Shown here one piece after another: positions 8,331-15,628 of a DNA stretch of 23,854 bases. The position numbers were made by a program, and so were the translations under genes. Where the stretch lies: assembly GCA_007133145.1 (NCBI GenBank), contig SLNF01000218.1, forward strand, positions 1 through 23,854, given 5' to 3'. Position 1 is the stretch's first letter. Each line of letters starts with the position of its first letter. This stretch comes from Nitriliruptorales bacterium. Lineage in GTDB: Bacteria; Actinomycetota; Nitriliruptoria; Euzebyales; Egibacteraceae. The notes under the pieces were generated by a model that was given only the letters and a program-made list of their open reading frames with translations, was not told the origin of the DNA and did not search any database.

Positions 8331-9509
8331 TCAGCCAGTGCCGTCCGGCACGGCGAAGCGCACATCGAGGCGACCGTCGGCGAGCCCGGCGGCGACGACC
8401 CGCGCGCGCCGCAACTGCTGGGGCAGGAGGATCGACCGGGTGTGGCCGTCGACGGCGACGTAGAGCTCATCGGCCCGCCGGAAGACGTCGACGTCGTCGC
8501 GTTCGGCGAACGGCAGCGCGACCGACAACTCGGCCTCGTCGCCGTCGCGTCGCAGACGCAGCGGCTCACCGTCGCTGAGCCTGGCGCGAGGGTCGAGGCC
8601 CCCGTAGGCGCGCGCGCCGAGGTCGGTGAGCGCGCCGAGGCCGATCGGCTCGTCCTCGAGCAGCGGGGCGCTGAGCAGCCGCACGTCGGTGAAGCCCTCC
8701 CGCACCGCCGCGAGGCCCCGCGCCTGGGCCTGCCGCCAGGCGTCGAGATAGCGACCACGGGCCTCCTCTGGGAGCACCCGGTTCACGACGACCGCGTCGA
8801 CGTGGTAGCCGAAGAGCGCGAGGGCGGTGTGGGTCCGGCGCGTCTCGGCGATGACGACGCGCTCGGGGGTGCACACGAGGCGGACCGAGGTCCTCGTGGT
8901 GTCGAGGAGCACGTCGCGCACGCGCTCGAGCGCGTGGTAGAGACGGGTGACCGACCCGACGACCGCGTCGCCGGGCAGCGGCACCTCAGAGCGCCGGCCG
9001 AGCATCGGTCGGACGGCCCGGGCGAGGGTGCGCTCGAGGTCGAAGCCCCGCTCGAGGTACCAGCCGAGGACGTCGGGCAGGGACAACAGGCGGAGCGTCT
9101 CGGCGGTGGGGGCACAGTCGACGACGAGGAGGTCGGCGGCACCGGCGTCGACGTGGGCACGGATGTCAGCAAGGGCGAAGAGCTCCTCGAGCCCCGGCAG
9201 CAACGCGAGCTCTTCGGCGGCGACCTCGTCGAGCCCACCCCAGCGCAGCAGCGCGACGAGGTAGGCCCGGATGTCCTCCCAACTCTCGACGAGCCGGCGC
9301 CGGGCGTCGACCTGGACGGCCTCGAGCCCCGGCGCCAGCGCGGTGGGCGCGTCACCGACCTCCACCTCGAGGGCATCGGCGAGGGAGTGCGCGGGGTCAG
9401 TGGACACGAGGAGGGTGCGCGCGCCCGCGCCGGCGGCGTGCGCCGCCGTCGCCGCGGCCACGGAGGTCTTGCCGACCCCGCCCTTGCCGGTGACGAGGAG
9501 GACGCGCAC
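8331..9509 (-). CDS. ArsA/Get3-family ATPase with C-terminal HSP20-like domain
   Basis: Deviant-Walker P-loop ATPase of the ArsA/Get3 group; relatives drive arsenite efflux or chaperone tail-anchored membrane proteins. In 392 residues it shows the P-loop GKGGVGKTS (8-16, with the intradimer Lys9), switch I STDPAHSLAD (Asp38), and a switch II region VVDCAPTAETLRLLSLP. The last 75 or so residues form a beta-sandwich of the ArsA_HSP20 type, a fusion common in actinobacteria. Neither the CxxC zinc motif of Get3 nor an arsB-like pump or arsenic regulator is seen nearby, so arsenite transport is unlikely. The start is GTG 9509, 3 bp after the SRPBCC stop, implying coupled translation. The client is unknown. 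Confidence 0.9.
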   Translation of the reverse strand: MRVLLVTGKGGVGKTSVAAATAAHAAGAGARTLLVSTDPAHSLADALEVEVGDAPTALAPGLEAVQVDARRRLVESWEDIRAYLVALLRWGGLDEVAAEELALLPGLEELFALADIRAHVDAGAADLLVVDCAPTAETLRLLSLPDVLGWYLERGFDLERTLARAVRPMLGRRSEVPLPGDAVVGSVTRLYHALERVRDVLLDTTRTSVRLVCTPERVVIAETRRTHTALALFGYHVDAVVVNRVLPEEARGRYLDAWRQAQARGLAAVREGFTDVRLLSAPLLEDEPIGLGALTDLGARAYGGLDPRARLSDGEPLRLRRDGDEAELSVALPFAERDDVDVFRRADELYVAVDGHTRSILLPQQLRRARVVAAGLADGRLDVRFAVPDGTG

Positions 9510-9512
9510 GCG

Positions 9513-9947
9513 CTACGCGCCGTCCTCGACGCGCCGACGCATCGCCTCGAGTGCCCCGTCGACGATGCGCCGGGCAGCCTGGCGACGCATGATGCCCGGC
9601 ACGCGCATGCGGGGCACGACCCTGAGCTCGTACGTCGCCTTCGTGCCGCCGTCGTCGGGCTCGAGGACGTAGCGCCCACTGAGCTCGCGCAACTCGTCGC
9701 TCTCCTCGAGCTCCCAGCGCATCTCGCCGTCGGGGTACTCGTAGCGCAGCACGTACGTCGTCGTGAAGAGCTTCGCGTCGACGGTCAGGCGTGCGCGCAG
9801 CGGGCGGCCCTGGGCGTCGGACTCGAGAACCTCGGCTTCCTTGATCTCGTCCTGCCAGCTCGGGTAGGCCTCGATGTCGGTGATGACGGCCATGACGTCC
9901 TCGGGCGAGGCCTCGACGCGGACGGCCTCGCGGACCACGTCACTCAC
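9513..9947 (-). CDS. SRPBCC-family protein (START-like fold)
   Basis: A 144-residue helix-grip protein of the polyketide cyclase/dehydrase or Coq10-like SRPBCC group. These proteins hold a hydrophobic ligand in a central cavity. Typical features are the N-terminal strand VREAVRVEASPEDVMAVI, the IEAYPSWQDEIKEAEVLE turn, strands rich in alternating charged and hydrophobic residues, and the long C-terminal amphipathic helix (RRQAARRIVDGALEAMRRRVE). No catalytic residue can be assigned. The start is GTG 9947 with GGAG upstream; the in-frame extension to 10067 has no family likeness. It leads the nine-gene run ending at 1601. The immediate link to an ArsA-like ATPase suggests a shared lipid or membrane client, which is inference. 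Confidence 0.85.
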   Translation of the reverse strand: MSDVVREAVRVEASPEDVMAVITDIEAYPSWQDEIKEAEVLESDAQGRPLRARLTVDAKLFTTTYVLRYEYPDGEMRWELEESDELRELSGRYVLEPDDGGTKATYELRVVPRMRVPGIMRRQAARRIVDGALEAMRRRVEDGA

Positions 9948-9985
9948 GGGGGCTCCAGTCGTCGGACGGAGACGGGCTCGCGCGC

Positions 9986-9991
9986 ATCCTA
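9986..9991 (-). promoter_or_regulatory. candidate -10 element of the SRPBCC-ArsA run (TAGGAT)
   Basis: TAGGAT on the minus strand lies in the 82-bp gap between the zinc-ribbon membrane gene and the SRPBCC gene. It would start transcription near 9978 and leave a leader of about 31 nt holding GGAG. No clear -35 is visible. Confidence 0.35.
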
Positions 9992-10029
9992 CGACCCGCC
10001 GGTCCGGTGACACCGCTACGGAGGTCCGC

Positions 10030-10707
10030 TCATGACGTGACGAGTTGGAGGCTCGCCAAGGCGCCAAGCAGCGTGAGACCGGTCACCGCGACGACGAGCC
10101 ACAGCAGGACCCGGGCGCTGAGCAGCTCACGACCCGCGCCCTGCGAGGCCAGGGCGACGTCACCGAGGCTGCCCAGCCACAGCACCGCAGCCCCGAGCAG
10201 CAGAGGCCCTGCGGCCAGCACCGCCCCTGGGCCCCCGCCGAGCATGGCGATGCCGCCGAGTGCCCAGACGAGGAAGAGCAGGAGACGAGCCGCTGCCGAG
10301 GCGGGGCGTCGCAGCAGCACGTGACCTGCGCCGGGCGCGAGCGCAGAGAGCACGAGCGCCATCGCCCAGGGCGGCGTCGGCCGCTCGTCCCCACCCTCCC
10401 GCAGGTAGTACGCGGCGAGGTCGGCGCCGCAGGTCGCGCAGGCCGTGTCGGGCGCGGTCGTCGCCGAGGCGCAGACCGGACAAGGCCAGCCCCGCTCAGA
10501 CGGTGTCGTCTCCTGCTCCGGTGCCGGGCCGGGTCCGGCCACCGTTGGGTCCCCGGAACCCGTCCCGGCCGGGGGCCCCGGCTCCGGCGCCGACGCGTCC
10601 CCGGCCCGTCCGTCCTCGCGGCGCTCGGCCACCCCGAGGGGCGCGAGGCACTGGTTGCACCACCGCGCGGTGTCGGGATTGGTCGCCCCGCAAGCCTCGC
10701 AGGTCAT
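10030..10707 (-). CDS. double zinc-ribbon polytopic membrane protein
   Basis: Predicted 225-residue membrane protein of unknown function. It opens with a zinc ribbon (CEAC and CNQC, within MTCEACGATNPDTARWC), followed by a Pro/Gly-rich acidic linker. A second ribbon (CPVC and CATC) is followed by about four hydrophobic segments. The first of these, LSALAPGAGHVLL, resembles the PGxGq(f/l)Y motif of TM2-like membrane proteins. The start ATG 10707 overlaps the stop of the upstream SRPBCC gene as ATGA, so the two are translationally coupled. It ends the three-gene rhomboid operon, and the next run begins 82 bp later. The ribbons could bind zinc, nucleic acid or partner proteins; nothing in the sequence decides this. 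Confidence 0.8.
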   Translation of the reverse strand: MTCEACGATNPDTARWCNQCLAPLGVAERREDGRAGDASAPEPGPPAGTGSGDPTVAGPGPAPEQETTPSERGWPCPVCASATTAPDTACATCGADLAAYYLREGGDERPTPPWAMALVLSALAPGAGHVLLRRPASAAARLLLFLVWALGGIAMLGGGPGAVLAAGPLLLGAAVLWLGSLGDVALASQGAGRELLSARVLLWLVVAVTGLTLLGALASLQLVTS

Positions 10708-11231
10708 CGCCGACGCCTGAGGTAGCGCTCGACCCCGGCCTCGAACTGGGCGATCGCGGCGTCCTGGCGCGCGAGCAACGTCGGGTCCGGATCGGCACCG
10801 ACCGGCCGTCCCGACTCGAGGAGGTCCTTGAGGGCCCGTTGACCGCGGCGCACCGCCGCACGGTGGGCCGCGAGCCAGCGACGCACCCGCCGCGTGGTCG
10901 CGGTCGCGTCGATGAGCCAGGTGACCCTCGCGCCGTCGGGCTCGTCGAGGTAGTACCACTCCGCCTTGCCGATGACGTCACCGCGAACGCGGAAGGCCAC
11001 ACCGAGATCCCGTCGCTCCCCCGTGACGGCGAGGTGGAGGCGGTGGGGCCGCCCGGGCAGCGCCGCGGCGAGTTCGAGCCAGGCCCCAGCCCGCGACCCG
11101 CGGCTGCGGGCGCCGGGCCACCAGGCTCCATAGCCGCCGGGGTCGGCGAGATAGGCGTGCACGTCGGCGCGCGTCGCCCGCACGAACACCTCGTCGGTGG
11201 CGTGGATCCGCATCGCCGCGATCGTAGCCAT
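10704..11231 (-). CDS. second SRPBCC-family protein
   Basis: A 175-residue protein with the SRPBCC outline: an N-terminal strand (DEVFVRATRADVHAYLADP), a WWPGAR turn, central strands (PHRLHLAVTGERRDLGVAFRV), WYYLDEPDGARVTWLIDA, and a long basic C-terminal helix. An extra C-terminal tail of about 30 residues (LARQDAAIAQFEAGVERYLRRRR) distinguishes it from the SRPBCC protein at 9513-9947. Ligand and reaction are unknown. The start is ATG 11231, because GAGGAACGG precedes it; ATG 11213 lacks a ribosome site. It lies 38 bp after the rhomboid gene and overlaps the next gene by 4 bp. Confidence 0.78.
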   Translation of the reverse strand: MATIAAMRIHATDEVFVRATRADVHAYLADPGGYGAWWPGARSRGSRAGAWLELAAALPGRPHRLHLAVTGERRDLGVAFRVRGDVIGKAEWYYLDEPDGARVTWLIDATATTRRVRRWLAAHRAAVRRGQRALKDLLESGRPVGADPDPTLLARQDAAIAQFEAGVERYLRRRR

Positions 11232-11269
11232 CCGTTCCTCGGCGCGGCCAGCGACGACCGGCGTGGCGC

Positions 11270-12103
11270 TCAGGCGAGGACGACGGTGGCGAGGGCGACC
11301 ACGCCGACGGCGACGCCGACACCGATGCGGGCGCCACGGCGCCGGCGGCCCCGCAGGGCGGGCATCGTCCAGATCGTGGCGATGAGCAGCCCTGCGAGCA
11401 GGCCTCCGAGATGGGCCTGCCAGGCGATGCGCGGGATGAACAGCGGAAGCGCAAGGTTGATGCCGAGAAGGAGCAGCAGCTGGTTGAGCCCGGAACGGCC
11501 CAACGCGGAGTTGCGATTGCGGAAGGCGACGGCGAGCCAGGCGCCGAAGAGCCCGAAGATCGCCCCCGAGGCGCCGACCGCCACGCCCTCGGGGCTGAGG
11601 AGGTAGAAGGCCGCCCCGCCGGTGATGAGGCTCGCCCCGTAGAGGCTCGCGAACGCCGCGCTGCCGGCCTGCCGCTCGAGGTGCGGGCCAAGCACGTAGA
11701 GCGCCCACATGTTGAAGAGGATGTGCGCGAGGTCGGCGTGGAGGAACCCTGCGGTGATGACGCGCCACCACTGGCCGGCGGCGACCCCGCGGTTGAACTG
11801 CGCGCCGAAGACGAAGGCGAGCTGCTCGAAGGCGGGGCTGACGACGCTGACCGCCATGATCGCCACGCAGGTGATGAGGATGCCGAACGTCACCGGCGTG
11901 CGCCGGTGTTGGTGGGCCTGCACCTGCTCCGCGCGCAGGACCCGCTGCTGACCGCGCTCGGCGACGCAGTCCGGGCAGAGTTGACCCACCGACGCCGAGC
12001 GGACGCACTCGGTGCAGACGGGCCGCCCACACGACGAGCAGGACAGCCTCGTCTGCCGGTCGGGATGCCGGTAGCAGACGGGGATGGCGTCAGGCGAGCT
12101 CAC
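11270..12103 (-). CDS. rhomboid intramembrane serine protease with B-box zinc finger
   Basis: Intramembrane protease that cleaves membrane segments of client proteins. In 277 residues, an N-terminal B-box-like zinc finger (Cys10, His13, Cys22, Cys25, Cys30, Cys33, Cys43, Cys46) precedes six predicted membrane helices. Catalytic Ser179 lies in GASGAIFGLFG and the partner His231 in AHLGGLLAG. The WWRVITAGFLHADLAHILFNM block carries His122, His127 and Asn131, as in GlpG-like proteases. A short basic C-terminal segment and a last hydrophobic stretch follow. The active-site residues are all present, so it should be active. The start is GTG 12103 with no SD; a TAGCCT 7 nt upstream suggests a leaderless transcript. 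It heads the operon with the second SRPBCC protein and the zinc-ribbon membrane protein. Confidence 0.93.
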   Translation of the reverse strand: MSSPDAIPVCYRHPDRQTRLSCSSCGRPVCTECVRSASVGQLCPDCVAERGQQRVLRAEQVQAHQHRRTPVTFGILITCVAIMAVSVVSPAFEQLAFVFGAQFNRGVAAGQWWRVITAGFLHADLAHILFNMWALYVLGPHLERQAGSAAFASLYGASLITGGAAFYLLSPEGVAVGASGAIFGLFGAWLAVAFRNRNSALGRSGLNQLLLLLGINLALPLFIPRIAWQAHLGGLLAGLLIATIWTMPALRGRRRRGARIGVGVAVGVVALATVVLA

Positions 12104-12110
12104 CGGGGAA

Positions 12111-12116
12111 AGGCTA
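12111..12116 (-). promoter_or_regulatory. candidate -10 of rhomboid gene, leaderless (TAGCCT)
   Basis: TAGCCT on the minus strand ends 7 nt before the GTG start at 12103, the spacing expected if transcription begins at the start codon. No SD is present between them, which supports a leaderless mRNA. No clear -35 is seen. Confidence 0.4.
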
Positions 12117-12165
12117 GCGACGACCGTGACCGCCCGCGTGGGAGGCGGTCCAGCGAGGAGACGGC

Positions 12166-12564
12166 ATGAACGTCGACGAGCCAGCGCGGCAGGCGCTCTT
12201 CATCGGTGTGGGGCGGGCGGCGCTCGGCGCCGGCTTGCTGCTCGCGCCCCGCACCCTCGGGCGGGTCCTCTTCCGCGCGCGCGTGGAGAATCAGGCCCAG
12301 GTCGCGCTGCGGCTCTTCGCGGGCCGCGAGATCGCCCTGGGTCTCGGCGCGGCGCTGGCCGCACGTCGTGGCGGTCCGGGCCTGCGCGGCTGGGTCGAGG
12401 CGGGGGCAGTCGCCGACGCCGCCGACGTCGCGGCGATGGTGCTTGCCCCGCCGGTCACGCTGCGTCCCGCGACGCGGCTTGTGGGCGCCGTTGCGGGCAC
12501 CTCGGCCACGGCGTGGGCGCTGCGCACCACCGACCGCCTCGCCGATGGCGGCACGGCGGCCTGA
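12166..12564 (+). CDS. small hydrophobic protein, function unknown
   Basis: A 132-residue protein with three to four hydrophobic helices (about 10-28, 46-60, 76-92 and 101-118) separated by short Arg-rich loops, for example LGRVLFRARVENQ and GLRGW. The GRAALGAGLLLAPRTLGRVLF opening and FAGREIALGLG resemble DUF4267-like small membrane proteins, but I am not certain. ATG 12166 has a strong SD (GCGAGGAGA) at good spacing. It diverges from the rhomboid gene across 62 bp and converges on the acyl-CoA ligase with only 6 bp between the stops. No function is proposed. Confidence 0.75.
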   Translation: MNVDEPARQALFIGVGRAALGAGLLLAPRTLGRVLFRARVENQAQVALRLFAGREIALGLGAALAARRGGPGLRGWVEAGAVADAADVAAMVLAPPVTLRPATRLVGAVAGTSATAWALRTTDRLADGGTAA

Positions 12565-12570
12565 GCCCTG

Positions 12571-14367
12571 CTACTCGGCGTAGAGGGCCTCGATCTCCTC
12601 GCCGAAGTGCTCGACGACGTTGCGCCGCATGAGCTTCAACGTGGGCGTGAGCTCCTCGTCGTCCTGGGTGAAGTCGCGCGCGAGGACGCGGGTCTTGCGG
12701 ATCGACTCGGCCTTGCTCACCGCCGCGTTGGCGTGCTCGACCGCGCGGTCGATCTCCGCCTGCACCCGCGGGTCGTCCTTGAGCTCGGCGACGCCGCCGC
12801 TGAGCTCGTGCTCGGCGGCGAAGGCCTCGAGCGCCTCGGCGTCGAGGGTCACCAGCGCCCCGATGAAGGCCCGGTTGTCGCCGACCACCATCGCCTGGGA
12901 GACCAGCGGGTGGGCCTTGAGCCGCTCCTCGAGGATCGCCGGGGTGACGTTCTTGCCGCCGGCGGTGACGATGAGCTCCTTCTTCCGGCCGGTGATCGCG
13001 ACGAAGCCGTCGGCATCGATCTTGCCGAGGTCGCCGGAGTGGAACCAGCCCTCGCCGGTGAGCACTCCCGCGGTGGCCTCGTCGTCGCCGAAGTAGCCGC
13101 TGAAGACGTTGCCGCCGCGGATGAGCACCTCGCCGTCCTCGGCGACGGCGATCTCGACGCCAGGCAGCGGCACCCCGACGGTGCCGATGCGCATACGGTC
13201 GGGGTTGTTGACCGTGGCGGGCGCGGTGGTCTCGGTGAGGCCGTAGCCCTCGAGGATCGTGATGCCCGCGGCGTGGAAGAAGTGCGCGAGGTGCGGGGCG
13301 AGCGGCGCGCCGCCCGAGACGCAGTAGCTGATGCGCCCACCCATCGCGTCGCGCAGCTTGCTGTAGACGAGCTTGTCGAAGAGGCCGTGCTTGAAGCTCG
13401 TCACGAGTCCGGGGCTGCGGCCGGCGTCGACGGCCTCCGACCACGCGTAGGCGGTCTGCACGGCGGCGTCGAAGATCTTGCGCTTCGGCCCCGTCGCCTT
13501 GCGCCGCGCGCCGTTGAAGACCTTCTCGAAGACCCGCGGCACCGCGAGGATGAACGTCGGGCGGAACTCGACGAGGTCGTCGCTGAGGTGCTCGACGCCG
13601 CGCGAGAACCCGAGGGTGACGTTCGCGCCGATGCAGAGGTACTGCACGAGACGCGCGAAGACGTGCGCGAGCGGCAGGAAGAGCAGGCTCGAGTCCTCGT
13701 CGCCCAGGATCTTCTCGAGGACGACCCCGGCCTGCTCGGCGGTCCACAGCATGTTGCCGTGGGTGAGCATGCAGCCCTTCGGGTTCCCGGTCGTGCCGGA
13801 CGTGTAGATGAGGCTGAAGAGGTCGCTCGTCCCCGTCGCCTCGTTGCGCTCCCGCGCGCTGGCGCGGCCCTCGTCGGTCGCCCGGTCGGCGACGGTGTCG
13901 AGCCCGCCGTCGTCGAAGACGAAGAGCTCACCGAGGGACGGCGCCTGGGGCCGGGCAGCGTCGAGGGACTTCGCGGTGTCGGCGTCGCCGGCGAAGGCGA
14001 AGCGCGTGCCGGAGTCGCTGAGGATCCACTCGCACTGCTCCACCGAGCTCGTCTCATAGATCGGCACGACGACGCCGCCGGCGGCGAGCACGCCGAGGTC
14101 GGCGATCGTCCACTCCACCCGGGTCTTGCTCATGATCGCAACCCGGTCGCCGCGCTCGAGACCACTGTTGATGAGCCCGGCGGCGACGTCGGTGACCCGC
14201 TCGGCGAGCTGACCCCAGGTCAGCCCCCGCCAGCCCGTGCCGTCGTGGAAGCGCAGCGCCTGCCGGTGGTCACCGGCTTCGGCGCGCTCGAAGACGACGT
14301 CGACGAGACTACGGCCCTCGCGGATGTCGTTCGGAGCGATGCCCTGCGTCGTGGCGATGGCGGTCAT
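12571..14367 (-). CDS. fadD: long-chain fatty acid--CoA ligase (FadD15-like)
   Basis: AMP-forming acyl-CoA synthetase that activates long-chain fatty acids with ATP and CoA for lipid synthesis or beta-oxidation. The 598-residue length agrees with mycobacterial FadD15. The P-loop-like motif YTSGTTGNPKG spans residues 188-198; EGYGLTETT is motif A5; SGDLGKIDADGFVAITGRKKELIVTAGGKNV contains the hinge Asp/Arg region and A8. A Lys-rich C-terminal region (TPTLKLMRRNV) carries the likely catalytic Lys. ATG 14367 is preceded by GGAGGA, and the promoter candidate TAAACT lies at 14403-14398. It converges on the small hydrophobic gene and diverges from hemQ. Chain-length preference cannot be read from sequence. 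Confidence 0.93.
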   Translation of the reverse strand: MTAIATTQGIAPNDIREGRSLVDVVFERAEAGDHRQALRFHDGTGWRGLTWGQLAERVTDVAAGLINSGLERGDRVAIMSKTRVEWTIADLGVLAAGGVVVPIYETSSVEQCEWILSDSGTRFAFAGDADTAKSLDAARPQAPSLGELFVFDDGGLDTVADRATDEGRASARERNEATGTSDLFSLIYTSGTTGNPKGCMLTHGNMLWTAEQAGVVLEKILGDEDSSLLFLPLAHVFARLVQYLCIGANVTLGFSRGVEHLSDDLVEFRPTFILAVPRVFEKVFNGARRKATGPKRKIFDAAVQTAYAWSEAVDAGRSPGLVTSFKHGLFDKLVYSKLRDAMGGRISYCVSGGAPLAPHLAHFFHAAGITILEGYGLTETTAPATVNNPDRMRIGTVGVPLPGVEIAVAEDGEVLIRGGNVFSGYFGDDEATAGVLTGEGWFHSGDLGKIDADGFVAITGRKKELIVTAGGKNVTPAILEERLKAHPLVSQAMVVGDNRAFIGALVTLDAEALEAFAAEHELSGGVAELKDDPRVQAEIDRAVEHANAAVSKAESIRKTRVLARDFTQDDEELTPTLKLMRRNVVEHFGEEIEALYAE

Positions 14368-14397
14368 GGTGGCGTCCTCCCCGGCGTCGATGCCGCC

Positions 14398-14403
14398 AGT
14401 TTA
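14398..14403 (-). promoter_or_regulatory. candidate -10 of fadD (TAAACT)
   Basis: TAAACT on the minus strand in the 151-bp fadD-hemQ gap lies in an unusually AT-rich stretch for this genome. Transcription would start near 14390, giving a leader of about 23 nt that includes GGAGGA. The -35 region is not recognisable. Confidence 0.4.
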
Positions 14404-14471
14404 CGTCGTATTTCCCCATGAAGGCGAGGGGGTCGAGGCCAAGGTCATGGGTGCTGCGACCCCGAGCACCG

Positions 14472-14477
14472 TAGCCT
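14472..14477 (+). promoter_or_regulatory. candidate -10 of hemQ (TAGCCT)
   Basis: TAGCCT lies 41 nt before ATG 14519. A start point near 14485 leaves a leader of about 34 nt with AGAGGAG as SD. The same hexamer occurs before the rhomboid and ArsC-like genes. There is no clear -35. Confidence 0.35.
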
Positions 14478-14518
14478 GGCGCCGTCTCCCTGATCCTTGC
14501 CGTCGAGAGGAGCCCACC

Positions 14519-15316
14519 ATGCCGTCGGTCACCCCGAGTGAAGGCTGGGGGGTGCTGCACCTGTTCTTCCACGTCCGCCGTGAGCTGCTCGAGGGCGCCG
14601 CTGGCGCAGCACGCGACTTCGCCACCCGGATCGCCGCGTTCGACGAGCGCGACGGCTACCAGGCGCTGGCCTTCAGCGTCCTCGGCCAGAAGGCCGACAT
14701 CGGGATCATGGCCACCGGACCCGACCTTGCGGCGCTCGACGGCTTCTCGATCGAGCTTGCCGGTTCACCGCTGGGGCAGGCGCTCCTGCCGGCGGCGAGC
14801 TACGTGTCGCTCACCGAGGCCTCGGAGTACACCCCGACCGGCGAGCAGGAGCGTCGGCGCCTCATCGAGGACGAGGGGCTCGCCGAGGACAGCGACGAGC
14901 TCGAGGAGGCGGTCACCGCCTTCGCCGAGCGCATGGCGTCCTACACCCAGCACCGCCTCTATCCCACGCTGCCGCGACGGGGGGTGCTGTGCTTCTATCC
15001 GATGAGCAAGCGCCGCACCGCCGCGGACAACTGGTACACCCTGCCGTTCGAGGAGCGACGACGGCTCATGGCCGAGCACGCCGCGGTCGGCCGGCGCCAT
15101 CGTGGCAACGTCACCCAGCTCGTCACCGGATCGGTCGGCCTCGACGACTGGGAGTGGGGCGTGACGCTGTTCGCCGACGACCCCAAGGCCATCCGTGACG
15201 TCGTCTACGAGATGCGGTTTGACGAGGCGAGCGCACGCTTCGCCGAGTTCGGGCCCTTCGTCACCGGCCTCGTCGCCGAGCCCGACGACCTCCTGCGGCA
15301 CCTGCACCTCGCGTAG
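14519..15316 (+). CDS. hemQ: coproheme decarboxylase HemQ/ChdC
   Basis: Chlorite-dismutase-fold enzyme that decarboxylates two propionates of coproheme III to give haem b, the last step of the coproporphyrin-dependent pathway. The protein has 265 residues. FYPMSKRR places the catalytic radical Tyr at 160, and AEHAAVGRRH places the proximal His at 187. Their spacing of 27 equals Tyr147 to His174 of Listeria ChdC. NWYTLPFEERRRLMAEH and GLDDWEWGVTLF are also family signatures. No distal Arg typical of true chlorite dismutase is evident. The start is ATG 14519, preceded by AGAGGAG; the frame open upstream to 14237 runs antisense to fadD and is not used. It stands alone, divergent from fadD. Confidence 0.94.
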   Translation: MPSVTPSEGWGVLHLFFHVRRELLEGAAGAARDFATRIAAFDERDGYQALAFSVLGQKADIGIMATGPDLAALDGFSIELAGSPLGQALLPAASYVSLTEASEYTPTGEQERRRLIEDEGLAEDSDELEEAVTAFAERMASYTQHRLYPTLPRRGVLCFYPMSKRRTAADNWYTLPFEERRRLMAEHAAVGRRHRGNVTQLVTGSVGLDDWEWGVTLFADDPKAIRDVVYEMRFDEASARFAEFGPFVTGLVAEPDDLLRHLHLA

Positions 15317-15582
15317 CCCCCGACGTCCATCGTCCAAGGCGAGGCCCAGCGGCATCGCGGGGGCCGCCACGAGGCGCGTTCGCGGGAGGCGACCGGAGGC
15401 CCGTTCGCCAGAGCGGGCATCACCGCCGCCCCGTGACCCTCGGACCCTCGTGCCCGCCCGACGGGCCCCCGGGCCGGGGGTGTGGCCCCGCGGCGGGGTT
15501 GCTCGACCGGTCATGGGAGGTGCGTCACCGGGCCCCTCCACCGCTGCGTTGGCCGCCCGCGCTGCGGGGGCCGAGACGAATG
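15317..15582. other. intergenic stretch between hemQ and hup
   Basis: About 265 bp between the hemQ stop and the hup terminator. Open frames crossing it lack family likeness and have no ribosome site. Only short GC inverted repeats of five or so base pairs are seen, none clearly a hemQ terminator. I see no promoter, tRNA or repeat here. Confidence 0.6.
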
Positions 15583-15608
15583 GGGCCCCGCCGTCGCCGG
15601 CGGGGCCC
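15583..15608 (-). terminator. hairpin terminator of hup
   Basis: GGGCCCCGCCG at 15583-15593 and CGGCGGGGCCC at 15598-15608 form a perfect 11-bp stem with a 4-nt loop, 20 bp past the hup stop. The downstream minus-strand sequence (ATTCGTCTCG) is only mildly T-rich, as usual for high-GC terminators. It could also stop transcription arriving from hemQ. Confidence 0.7.
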
Positions 15609-15628
15609 GACCCTGCGGTGGGGGTGCG

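Noticed and set aside
8331..9509. Arsenite-efflux function for the ArsA-like ATPase
   Set aside because: There is no ArsB/Acr3 pump, ArsR regulator or functional ArsC nearby; the ArsC-fold protein at 16104-16466 lacks the catalytic Cys. HSP20-fused ArsA proteins are a separate group.
7881..10010. 709-codon plus-strand open frame
   Set aside because: Antisense to the ArsA, SRPBCC and small Cys-protein genes; no motif found.
12607..14421. 604-codon plus-strand open frame
   Set aside because: It mirrors the fadD gene on the other strand; fadD has all acyl-CoA ligase motifs.
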